A stretch of DNA of 34,662 nt from Kosmotoga arenicorallina S304. Lineage in GTDB: Bacteria; Thermotogota; Thermotogae; Petrotogales; Kosmotogaceae. Numbering within the stretch: the first letter of the stretch is position 1; each line of letters begins with the position of its first letter. The stretch lies in NCBI RefSeq assembly GCF_001636545.1, contig NZ_JFHK01000013.1, forward strand, positions 1 through 34,662. The letters are read 5' to 3'. Below, in pieces: positions 17,817-25,052 of this stretch. Made by a program: the position numbers and the translations under genes. The notes beneath the pieces were generated by a model. The model saw only the letters and a program-made list of their open reading frames with translations, made no database searches and was not told where the DNA came from.

Positions 17817-19746
17817 AAGCCTTAATGAAGTTATGGTTGATAAAATTCTCTGTGCTGATTCACAGATAATAGTGGTGAATGATCCTGATGCTCTTCTTAG
17901 CGAAGAGATATTGGAAAAGCTGGAAAACTCGGGATACGCTATTCTCAATTTTCTGGACCCGATCAGCTTTAGATATCGTTATGAAAGGGATTTTCGAGAT
18001 AAAAATTCGAAAAAGTTAGTGATAGTCGTCTCCTCGAAATACAATGACCCACACAATCTTCCTTTTGATATATTGAGCAAATCAGTTGTGCTTGATTTTG
18101 AGGTTAATACATTTTTCCCGAAGCTAAGCAGAACAGCTTTGCTGGATTTAACTCCAGATGAGATTGCAAAATTATACGAAATAATGGAAGAACCGCGAAA
18201 TGAGCTCTCTACTAGAGAGACAAGGGAGTTCATTTTGAGACAGCTTTTTGACTTCGATTTGAGTAAGAAACACTCTTTAATTGATTTTTTAAGCTGGCTC
18301 ATGAAGATTCATTATTCAAATATAGTCATAAGGGAAGAAATGGCCGAATTCATTTATGGAACACTCAAGGATAATCCAGAATTGTCAGAAATACCTATAA
18401 AAACGCTTATTTTAAATAAAGAGAGCTTTTTAGCTTTCCTTCAGGAACGCTGGCCTGTGTTTCTTGAAGGGGAAGTAGCAGATCGGGTTTGTGAGCGAAG
18501 TGGCATTGCCCTAGAATATCCAGGGCCCTACGATATTCCATTTGACCATCCTGATTTGAAAGTTTATATTGATACATTCTTTGCGGAAGGACTACTCGAA
18601 CCTGTTCCTGTAAATGATCCTGAGCGTTTCGAAGATTCATGGATATCGTTTGGAATTGACACCAAAGAGTCGGAACGCCAAAGATTCGGAAAATTATTGG
18701 AGATTGTCAGGAAAGAAATGCCAGCAACTGATTCCAATTTTAAAGAATGGGCATCTCTTGCCTGGCGTCTGGCAGAGCTTTCCCTTCATGTCTATTCGTC
18801 TTCTGCTTCAAGTGAAGAAAAGAAAGAATTCTTAGAATTACAGAAAGAAATTGATGGAAGATTTCTGGAGTGGGTATTAAAAAAGTTCAGTAGTCTACTA
18901 ACCCTTATAAGCCGTGACCCTGTAACTGTACAAAATGTTCTACCACAGATGAGAAAAAGGTATGTTGAAAAGAAAAAGGTAGCTCTAATTGTAGTAGATG
19001 GTATGTCAATTCTTCAATGGCTAATATTGTCCAAGCATCTAAAAGAACACAAGCAAATATCCCGGAGGAGTATCCTCGCTTTTATCCCAACTCTGACTTC
19101 TGTTTCAAGAAAAGTAATATTCTCAGGAAAATTACCCATGTATCTTGGTAATGTGCTTTCTACATCAGGTGAAGAGAAATTATGGAAGGAAGCATGGTCT
19201 GGTATTATACGCAATTCTGAGATAGCTTACCTCAACGAACCGGGCGAAAAACTTCTCAAAGATGTTGAAGAATCAATCCGTAAAAATGCCAGAGTTCTTG
19301 GGATAGTAGTGAGAGAACTCGACGAGATAATGCATGGAGAGAGTTTGGGAATGGATGGGCTTATTTCCGCTACAAAGTTATTGGGGAACAGAGGAATTTT
19401 GAGCGATTTGTTGAAGCTCCTTGGTGTTAATGATTATCATGTGATACTGACCTCAGATCATGGCAATGTGTTTGCCAGAGGCATAGGAAAACCATCAGAA
19501 GGTGTTGCCGCTGAATCAAAGGGTGAAAGGGTTAGAATATATAAAAATAAATCGCTCAGGCAAACCGTGCACAGCAGATATCCCGAAGCTATTGCCTGGA
19601 GACCAATAGGGTTACCTGAAAATTTCTTCCCACTTATAGCTAGAGGAAGAACTGCGTTTACAAATTTTGACGAAGAAACCATTTGTCATGGAGGAATTAC
19701 TGTTGATGAATTAATAGTTCCATTTATTGAGTTGTGGAAAGGGTGA
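17806..19746 (+). CDS. pglZ: BREX alkaline-phosphatase-superfamily protein PglZ
   Basis: 646-residue PglZ protein, the hallmark BREX component. The alkaline phosphatase-like metal site is visible in the second half: VALIVVDGMS (about residues 391-400, metal Asp), FIPTLTSVSRKVIFSG (candidate nucleophile Thr/Ser), LTSDHGN (about 549) and CHGGITVDE (about 626). The N-terminal 350 residues are the helical, less conserved PglZ region. The ATG follows AAGGTGA by 6 bases and overlaps the end of brxHII. PglZ is essential in studied BREX systems and probably works with PglX; its substrate is not established. Confidence 0.93.
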   Translation: MCSKSLNEVMVDKILCADSQIIVVNDPDALLSEEILEKLENSGYAILNFLDPISFRYRYERDFRDKNSKKLVIVVSSKYNDPHNLPFDILSKSVVLDFEVNTFFPKLSRTALLDLTPDEIAKLYEIMEEPRNELSTRETREFILRQLFDFDLSKKHSLIDFLSWLMKIHYSNIVIREEMAEFIYGTLKDNPELSEIPIKTLILNKESFLAFLQERWPVFLEGEVADRVCERSGIALEYPGPYDIPFDHPDLKVYIDTFFAEGLLEPVPVNDPERFEDSWISFGIDTKESERQRFGKLLEIVRKEMPATDSNFKEWASLAWRLAELSLHVYSSSASSEEKKEFLELQKEIDGRFLEWVLKKFSSLLTLISRDPVTVQNVLPQMRKRYVEKKKVALIVVDGMSILQWLILSKHLKEHKQISRRSILAFIPTLTSVSRKVIFSGKLPMYLGNVLSTSGEEKLWKEAWSGIIRNSEIAYLNEPGEKLLKDVEESIRKNARVLGIVVRELDEIMHGESLGMDGLISATKLLGNRGILSDLLKLLGVNDYHVILTSDHGNVFARGIGKPSEGVAAESKGERVRIYKNKSLRQTVHSRYPEAIAWRPIGLPENFFPLIARGRTAFTNFDEETICHGGITVDELIVPFIELWKG

Positions 19747-19751
19747 TTAGC

Positions 19752-20504
19752 TTGAATTCAAAAATGATTGGATTTGACAGACAATTAAAGAAAGAATGGC
19801 TTGACCTTGTGATTGAAATGCTTCATGATGGAGAAACTCGCGATAAGATAACAGAAGCATTGAACAAATACATAGGAAACGACCTAAAGGGTAAAGACGC
19901 AATTAGAAAAACAAGGCTTGTTATCAATAGGATGTGGTTTAACCCTAATTCTCAACTTGAATTCTTAAGACGTTCTGCGCTGGAACTATTTAATGAAGCT
20001 CGTACAGAAAACGCTACATCGATTATCCATTGGGGAATGTGCATCGCTTGTTATCCGTATTTCAGAGATATTGCAAGAATATGCGGAAGATTAATCAACC
20101 TTCAAGGATATTTCAAACGTTTTCAGGTAAGACAAAGAACAATGGAAATTTGGGGAGAAAGACCGGTAGTTAGAAGAACTGTGAATCATGTGATTCAGAC
20201 GATTATGTATTGGGATTTGATTGAACAAAAAGATGCTTCTGGTAAATATGTTATCTCAAAATTCATTGAAATAAAAAATCCGAAATTAATAAGCTGGCTA
20301 ATTAAAGCTTATTTAGCAAGTAGAGAAAGCAAAACAGCATCAATTGATGATCTTCGCAATGATCCTGTATTGTTTCCCTTCTCCATTGACATAAACATTG
20401 ATAGTCTTCTATTAAATAAAGAAATTGAGCTTTTCAATCAAGGACTCAAAAGTGAGATATTGATATTGAGAACAATTGATCATACCGATGACGGAATAAC
20501 TTGA
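19752..20504 (+). CDS. brxA: BREX protein BrxA (DUF1819)
   Basis: Last gene of the operon, 250 residues. It matches BrxA by position in the type 3 gene order and by its small, helical, basic make-up (KTRLVINRMWFNP, RQRTMEIWGERPVVRRTVNH). Characterised BrxA proteins are small DNA-binding helical proteins, although databases often label them inner membrane proteins; no membrane segment is visible here. TTG at 19752 follows GGGTGAT by 5 bases and starts 6 bases after the pglZ stop. GTG 19734 (overlapping pglZ) and ATG 19764 are alternatives. No clear intrinsic terminator follows. Confidence 0.85.
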   Translation: MNSKMIGFDRQLKKEWLDLVIEMLHDGETRDKITEALNKYIGNDLKGKDAIRKTRLVINRMWFNPNSQLEFLRRSALELFNEARTENATSIIHWGMCIACYPYFRDIARICGRLINLQGYFKRFQVRQRTMEIWGERPVVRRTVNHVIQTIMYWDLIEQKDASGKYVISKFIEIKNPKLISWLIKAYLASRESKTASIDDLRNDPVLFPFSIDINIDSLLLNKEIELFNQGLKSEILILRTIDHTDDGIT

Positions 20505-20643
20505 TGTGTAAAATTCGATAAAAGGCCTCGCCTAATTCAGAGTAGAGGTGTATAGATTTAGATACTAGTTTTCAGTATAAAGTTAGAAAATGGGAACAGA
20601 CTCTTTTTTAAAATAATACACGATACGAACTCCTGATAAGAAT

Positions 20644-20751
20644 ACGAGAATCCGAGAGTGCGAGAACCGAGAGGGCCGTTGCGCAGCGGACACGAATCCC
20701 TTTGGGATTGTTACGAACTCCTGCGGAGTTGTTGTGAACTGCTTCGCAGTT
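20644..20751. repeat. CGAGA tract plus four-hairpin array (locus 1)
   Basis: CGAGA occurs four times between 20645 and 20672. Four short inverted repeats follow, centred near 20682, 20702, 20723 and 20744: CCGTTGCGCAGCGG, AATCCCTTTGGGATT, AACTCCTGCGGAGTT and AACTGCTTCGCAGTT. Three of them have six-base-pair stems closing a three-base loop as C-NNN-G. Pitch is 20-21 bp. Stem sequences differ, but pairing is kept. There is no complementary TCTCG tract on the right side at this locus. Confidence 0.8.
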
Positions 20752-20760
20752 GAAAAAACT

Positions 20761-20831
20761 GTCATTCCGGAGATGTTCTATCCAGAATCTTTTTTTAAGA
20801 ATGAGATTTTGAATCGAGTTCGGGGTGACGA
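20761..20831. repeat. MITE-like imperfect palindrome
   Basis: The ends GTCATTCCGGA and TTCGGGGTGAC pair imperfectly with G-T wobbles, and an inner pair (ATCCAGAATCT with AGATTTTGAAT) continues the stem around a T-rich loop. About 70 bases, no coding capacity. GTCATTCC...GGGGTGAC elements of this kind occur widely as small dispersed palindromes. It abuts the hairpin array. Confidence 0.45.
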
Positions 20832-20868
20832 ATGTACAAAGCACGTTGCGCGCGTCTAAAAAAATAGA

Positions 20869-20917
20869 GGCCAAACACTTTTTTGGAATCTGTCCCATGT
20901 GTCCAGAAAGGCAAGTG
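20869..20917. repeat. 49-base direct repeat, copy 1
   Basis: The sequence from GGCCAAACACTTTTTTGG to GGCAAGTG recurs at 21765-21814 with very few differences, in the same orientation. The two copies bracket the DUF3795 gene about 0.9 kb apart. No coding capacity and no known end motif. Confidence 0.7.
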
Positions 20918-20981
20918 AAAAAAACACTTGCGGTTTTCCCGCATAATGCTCTTCCTTTTTGCTTCGTGCTGGAGATCGGAT

Positions 20982-21055
20982 GGCAATTTTATTTAGTAAA
21001 ATAGGGATAGTGGGTCATTTTTCTGTGGTCCTGGGGGGTCAATTTTATTTGACCA
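20982..21055. mobile_element. Possible remnant end of an IS21-like element
   Basis: Three loosely repeated units about 25 bases apart, GGCAATTTTATTT, GGGTCATTTTTC and GGGTCAATTTTATTTGACC, resemble the multiple terminal repeats of IS21-family elements. The last is itself a hairpin (GGTCAA/TTTGACC). No istA or istB gene is present. Recognition rests on general resemblance only. Confidence 0.3.
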
Positions 21056-21194
21056 TATACAATTTGGCGCGTGTTACCTCTGTGCTTCGAAACATATGCT
21101 GTTGTTATGCTTTCTTTCATGTTCTTGCCCTCTTATCGCCCTTTTTAAGTCATCATTTATACTATAGTCTGATGAAAAATGACAAAATGACCAT

Positions 21195-21659
21195 TTACAT
21201 TATATCCCTGTCTTCTTTTACTGCGTTATAAAGCTCGCTTCCGCATTCCTGACACTTCTCATCATACCAGGAAAATGGAGTCCCGCATTTCTGACAGCTC
21301 CAGCGCTTTTGCTGAAGTTCAAGCCATTTTTCAAGGCCAAGTTCCTTTAAAGAATCAAGATTCTTCAAGATCACTGAATGATGTGGGTGATCGTCGTTTT
21401 TAAAGTTTTGCAGTTTTTCGCATGGGTATTCGTCGCATTCAAAGCAAAACTCCACCTGGTGATCAAGAGCACATTGCTTTATTCCACATTTTTTGCAAAA
21501 AACGGACACCTGTTCACCCTTGCATCCTTCACAAAATAGCTCCTTTTTATCTTTTTCAAGTCTTTCAGCGATAACATCCAGCTCATCTCTTCTTGAAGCC
21601 ATAAGGAAAGGACAGGATCCACAGTAAAGCCCACAATAGCTTTCATGCCTAAAAGCCAT
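21195..21659 (-). CDS. DUF3795 cysteine-rich protein with zinc ribbon
   Basis: 154-residue protein with many Cys pairs. The N terminus YCGLYCGSCPF is the DUF3795 signature, followed by CEGC, CKKCGIKQC and CFECDEYPC, all likely metal-binding. The C-terminal 40 residues form a separate zinc ribbon (CQKCGTPFSWYDEKCQECG). No catalytic function is established for this family. The ATG at 21659 has AAGGAGG 8 bases upstream, so the start is firm. It is transcribed towards the BREX operon and lies between two copies of a 49-base direct repeat, so it may have been inserted as a unit. Confidence 0.82.
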   Translation of the reverse strand: MAFRHESYCGLYCGSCPFLMASRRDELDVIAERLEKDKKELFCEGCKGEQVSVFCKKCGIKQCALDHQVEFCFECDEYPCEKLQNFKNDDHPHHSVILKNLDSLKELGLEKWLELQQKRWSCQKCGTPFSWYDEKCQECGSELYNAVKEDRDIM

Positions 21660-21764
21660 AATCAACGCCTCCTTATCGTATTACAGAAAAAGTATAGCAC
21701 CCCGTCGGTATCTACCTCTCAGTTGGTCTATTGTATGGCAATTTATCAGGCAATTGAAGAATAA

Positions 21765-21814
21765 GGCCAAACACTTTTTTGGAATCTGTCCCATGTGTCC
21801 CGAAATGGCAAGTG
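21765..21814. repeat. 49-base direct repeat, copy 2
   Basis: Second copy of the sequence at 20869-20917, same orientation, one base longer (CCGAAATGGCAAGTG against CAGAAAGGCAAGTG at the right end). Confidence 0.7.
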
Positions 21815-21916
21815 CGTACAATCATTCGGGAGTCGAGATCCGATGTTCGAGATTCGAGACAATAGCGTTTATACCAAAAACAAGAATGTCTGAAGAAAAA
21901 TGAATATTTGCTGTGC

Positions 21917-21992
21917 GCTGCTTCGCGGCGGCTATGCTGAGCTAAGCTCAGGCTGTGCGTGACTCCGTCACGGCTATGCGCAACTACGTTGC
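21917..21992. repeat. Four-hairpin array (locus 2), exact 21 bp pitch
   Basis: Inverted repeats GCTGCTTCGCGGC, TGAGCTAAGCTCA, GTGACTCCGTCAC and GCAACTACGTTGC have their triloops centred at 21923, 21944, 21965 and 21986, exactly 21 bases apart. Each has a five-base-pair stem closed C-NNN-G, joined by short GGCTATG-like linkers. A degenerate further member, CTGCATTGCAG, lies at 22229-22239 beside another CGAGA tract. Confidence 0.8.
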
Positions 21993-22003
21993 GGATCTTA
22001 GAA

Positions 22004-22072
22004 CCGAGAAAATCGAGAAATGGTGACCGAGAGTCCGAGATCCGAGACTTGAGATTCGAGAAACAAGAAAAT
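22004..22072. repeat. CGAGA tract
   Basis: Repeated CGAGA units spaced mostly 7-13 bases apart. It includes CGAGAAATGGTGACCGAGA, which recurs identically at 34290-34308 beside the third hairpin array, 12 kb away. Confidence 0.65.
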
Positions 22073-22455
22073 CGTTGTATGTTGTGCATTGTTCGTTGTA
22101 CGTCACAATCCATCATATTTACCCCCTTGAAAGTATTGAAAAAGGTTTACGCACAACCTACAACCTACAACGAAAAACTGAGATCCGAGAATCGAGAAAA
22201 AGAGACCGTGAAGGCGAGAACCCGAGAGCTGCATTGCAGTTGGCACACGCTTTCGGTGGTTAAAACTCGGAAGTCATCCGATGTAGGGTTAAGATGGAAG
22301 AGGCATAATGGGAACAAACGTTAGTCTATGCTGCGTTGATATGCATGCAGTTTTGTCAAAGTAAAAAAGATAGCTGAGAATCATAGATAAAACCTAGGTA
22401 ATTGCGCGTTAGTTGCACATCTATTGCACAGACGAATAGTAGAAACAAACATGTT

Positions 22456-23667
22456 TCAATACATCATCCCGATCAAATATAGTGGAATAACCTGTGAATA
22501 ACCACTTTCTATGCCGTCTTTCAGTACAAAAGCATTTTTCTCGTTTTTTATCTGTTGAAGCGTTTTTCCGGGACCACCTATTTCGAATACGATCCGTTTT
22601 CCATTAAACCTTATGGAAAAATCGCCAACGTCTGGCACAGCAATTGAATAAGAAAAAAATTGGCTGGCAAAAAACGCTTCCCGTATTGTGCCAGTATTTG
22701 CTTCAAGACTCCAGATTGGCCTGCTTAGTGCATAATAAATATTTGGATTGCTCAAGAACACTTTTGCTCCGCTTCTGAGGAATTTGTGCCCTATTTTCTC
22801 CGGTGGAACACGGGTAATGAGCCGAACATGCTCCATTAAATCGAGGTAGTTGTACAGAGTGGGTTTTGTTATACCGAGAGCGTTGCACAATTTTTCAGCA
22901 GATATCTTAGGAACAGTACTCGTAGTCAGGAAGGCAATAAGCCGCTTTATCGTTGCGGCTCCTTCAGGCTTTATACCGCTGACGCCCATAATGTCATCGT
23001 AAATAACCTTATCCAGCGTATTAAGGACCTTGTTGTAATAATCCCCTTCGACAAAATATGGATATGCACCTTGCTGGAGATACTCAGAGAAAAACTTCAA
23101 AGGTTCATAATGCAATAAAGATGCTGAGATTTTCCTGTGATTTATCAGCAGCTCATCCAGTTTCACCGATTCGATACGGTCACCTGTTCTAATCTGAAGG
23201 TACTCTCTGAACGAGAGAATGTTCAGGTTGTAAATCACAGCTCTACGCGAAAGATCCGCTTTTCCTCTCAATATCTCCATTGTAGAACTGCCTGTGAAGA
23301 TGATTTTCTTATTCGGGAAAGCATCGTAAAGCGCTTTCAGCTCTGAAGACCAACCAGGATATCTGTGTGCTTCATCTACAACCAAGAGCTTTCCTCCGTA
23401 CTTAAAAAAAGTATCCCCGATATTGTACAACCCATCCTTCAAAACAAGGGGGTTATCCGCTGATATGTACAAATATTCAGAAGAACCCTTTGATTCGTTT
23501 GCTAACCATTGCAGCAATAATGTTGTTTTACCAATGCCCCTAAACCCTGTCAACCCTATCATTCTGGCATCCCAGTTAATAGTGGTATAAAGATACCGTC
23601 TAAACTCCGTTGGAACCGCTTTTAATAAACGATCCTGAATTTCAAAATATACATCTAAGGAAATCAT
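22456..23667 (-). CDS. AAA_14/DUF4143 ATP-binding protein
   Basis: 403-residue P-loop ATPase of the AAA_14 plus DUF4143 type, a family found in many copies in Thermotogota and archaea and of largely unknown function. Walker A is GFRGIGKTTLL near residue 40, Walker B is LLVVDEAHRYPGW, then the sensor region IIFTGSSTMEIL. A helix-turn-helix-like part (ISAEKLCNALGITKPTLYNY) follows. The C terminus has GDFSIRFNGKRIVFEIGG, which resembles a restriction-endonuclease-like core. The ATG at 23667 has AGGGG 9 bases upstream and is preferred over upstream in-frame codons. It is a distant paralogue of the protein at 28215-29582. Confidence 0.85.
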   Translation of the reverse strand: MISLDVYFEIQDRLLKAVPTEFRRYLYTTINWDARMIGLTGFRGIGKTTLLLQWLANESKGSSEYLYISADNPLVLKDGLYNIGDTFFKYGGKLLVVDEAHRYPGWSSELKALYDAFPNKKIIFTGSSTMEILRGKADLSRRAVIYNLNILSFREYLQIRTGDRIESVKLDELLINHRKISASLLHYEPLKFFSEYLQQGAYPYFVEGDYYNKVLNTLDKVIYDDIMGVSGIKPEGAATIKRLIAFLTTSTVPKISAEKLCNALGITKPTLYNYLDLMEHVRLITRVPPEKIGHKFLRSGAKVFLSNPNIYYALSRPIWSLEANTGTIREAFFASQFFSYSIAVPDVGDFSIRFNGKRIVFEIGGPGKTLQQIKNEKNAFVLKDGIESGYSQVIPLYLIGMMY

Positions 23668-24040
23668 CCGATCAACCCCTAATGTATAATGCATTTTACT
23701 ATATTCTTGCTTATAGTATATCATACTTTACTACAATTATTATGATGTCAAGAAATTATGAAAAACACCCTTTTTAAATGTGTGATTTGTAGGCATTTTC
23801 GCGTTTTGGCCTTACGAAGTTGTCAGCTGATAGAGCAATGCGTGCATAGCTTAATAAACCCAAAAAGATAGCGCGGCCTGCTACGTTAGCGGGGAGCCAA
23901 CAAAGCCAGCAAAAAATGTGGATCTTACCGGTTTTATACTACACTCTTTGATCCCTGAACATCTGATTATTGGCTTTTCAGAGAGCGTATAAACCGCCTT
24001 CGTTTTCCAATTTCATGATATAATATGCTTGGTGATAAAA
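23668..24040. promoter_or_regulatory. Divergent regulatory gap between DUF4143 and AbiE-like genes
   Basis: On the minus strand TTGACA (23751-23746) followed by TATGAT/TACTAT-like sequence could be the promoter of the ATPase gene, although the spacing is not ideal. A palindrome AGTAT-ATC-ATACT (23715-23727) overlaps it and could be an operator. On the plus strand a TATAAT at 24019-24024 lies 16 bases before the antitoxin ATG, without a clear -35. The middle of the gap holds nothing I recognise. Confidence 0.35.
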
Positions 24041-24325
24041 ATGAAGAAAAATCTATCAAAAAGATGTTTTTGGGACGTTGATATCGAGAGTCTTGATATT
24101 AGAAAAAACAAAAGTTTTATTATATCAAGAATACTGGAACATGGAACGATGCGGGATATAATTGCCCTTAAATCCATGTATTCTATCGTGGAAATATCGG
24201 AAGTTGTTAAAAACTCAAGAAATATCTCGAGAAATACAGCTAATTTCTGGGCAAATATTTTAGATATACCTCTCAAGGAGGTACGAGTTTGCTCAAAACT
24301 TCCACACTATCGCCGGATACCCTGA
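24041..24325 (+). CDS. AbiE-type antitoxin-like protein (DUF6922-like)
   Basis: 94-residue protein, the upstream partner of a nucleotidyltransferase toxin. The order of blocks, FWDVDIESLD, FIISRILEHGTMRDI and ISRNTANFWANILDI, is that of small proteins usually found just before AbiEii-like toxins; it looks helical and may bind DNA or the toxin. The ATG at 24041 follows GGTGAT by 4 bases. A GTG at 24029 is possible but lacks an SD. It overlaps the toxin start by 37 bases, so the two are translationally coupled. As the toxin is frameshifted, the antitoxin may now be an orphan. Confidence 0.7.
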   Translation: MKKNLSKRCFWDVDIESLDIRKNKSFIISRILEHGTMRDIIALKSMYSIVEISEVVKNSRNISRNTANFWANILDIPLKEVRVCSKLPHYRRIP

Positions 24326-24931
24326 ACCTTCTGAAAAGCCTCTCAAACGAGTTAGATAGTTTCTATTTAGCGGGTGATACAGCTCTTGCTATGTACTATC
24401 AGCATAGAACCAGTGTCGACCTTGATTTTTTCTCAGAAGACTACTTTGATAATTTTCAGCTTTCACACCAATTAAAAACAAAAGGATTCCTATTAGAAAA
24501 TATCAGACTTTTTCGGGGTACTCTCGAATGCCAGATAAACAATGTCAAGGTGAGTTTTTTTGAGTATCCATATAAGATCATTACCAACTTCAGTTACTTT
24601 AACTCTTTGAAGATTGCCTCTGTGCTTGATATAGCTGCAATGGAACTTTCTGCTATAGCAGGAAGAGCAGAAAAAAAAAGACTACTATGATATTGTTGAA
24701 ATATTGAAAAGGAACGACTTTATTGTGATTATCGATGCTTTTCAGAAAAAATACGGAAAAGAGGTAGATCTCTACCATGTAATCAAAGCACTATGCTATT
24801 TTGAAGATGTTGAGGATTCACCTGAACCGCTTAATGCAAATCTGACGTGGAATCAGGTCAAAGCTTATCTCAATAAGAACTGCAAAAGCTTTTTCAGACT
24901 TCTTGAAGATAAATTCAGAAACCATAAATAA
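24289..24931 (+). pseudogene. AbiEii-family nucleotidyltransferase toxin, frameshifted at an A9 run
   Basis: The first part (24289-24690) carries the AbiEii core: FYLAGDTALAMYYQHRTSVDLDFFS, with S-x-DLDFF as the metal-binding motif and GDTALA in place of the usual GGTALA. The frame ends at TGA 24688-24690, but the next frame continues at once with DYYDIVEILKRNDF to 24931. Removing one A from the run of nine at 24671-24679 would restore GRAEKKDYYDIVEIL and a product of about 213 residues. The TTG start at 24289 has a perfect AAGGAGG 7 bases upstream. It could be a true mutation, a phase-variable or transcriptionally slipped gene, or a homopolymer sequencing error. Intact family members nucleotidylate a cellular target and stop growth. 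Confidence 0.8.
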
Positions 24932-25052
24932 GTCGCCAATCTAATGCAAATCAAGGAAGGGCACTTTTTTTAGTGGTTTTGTAGTTGATAACGTGCTATT
25001 TAAACAATGCAATAGCTAATGAGCTTTTGACTTTAAGCAAGATTTTGCAGCA

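Larger units (their letters stand above)
20505..21194. other. Intergenic repeat region downstream of BREX
   Basis: 690 bases without a credible gene. From left to right: about 130 bases of plain AT-rich sequence, a CGAGA tract, a four-hairpin array, a palindromic MITE-like element, one copy of a 49-base direct repeat and an IS21-like end. The individual elements are listed separately. Open frames here are translations of the repeats. Confidence 0.6.
21660..22455. other. Intergenic repeat region, no gene
   Basis: About 800 bases holding the second copy of the 49-base direct repeat, CGAGA tracts at 21834-21860, 22004-22072 and 22180-22228, the most regular hairpin array of the window, and an inverted repeat TCGTTGTATGTTGTGC (22072-22087) with GCACAACCTACAACCTACAACGA-like sequence at 22151-22173. 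Open frames across it are translations of the repeats, without SD sites. The last 100 bases show nothing. Confidence 0.6.

Noticed and set aside
20676-20751. Hairpin arrays considered as CRISPR repeats
   Set aside because: The units are palindromes of different sequence and there are no constant repeats or spacers; no cas genes are nearby (the Cas4-like protein is a DUF2779 fusion).
21712-22324. Several frames of 60-130 codons over the repeat region
   Set aside because: They are translations of CGAGA tracts and hairpins, rich in Arg, Ser and Glu, without SD sites.
23880-23920. tRNA-like GC-rich stretch with short stems
   Set aside because: No complete cloverleaf, T-loop or acceptor pairing can be drawn.
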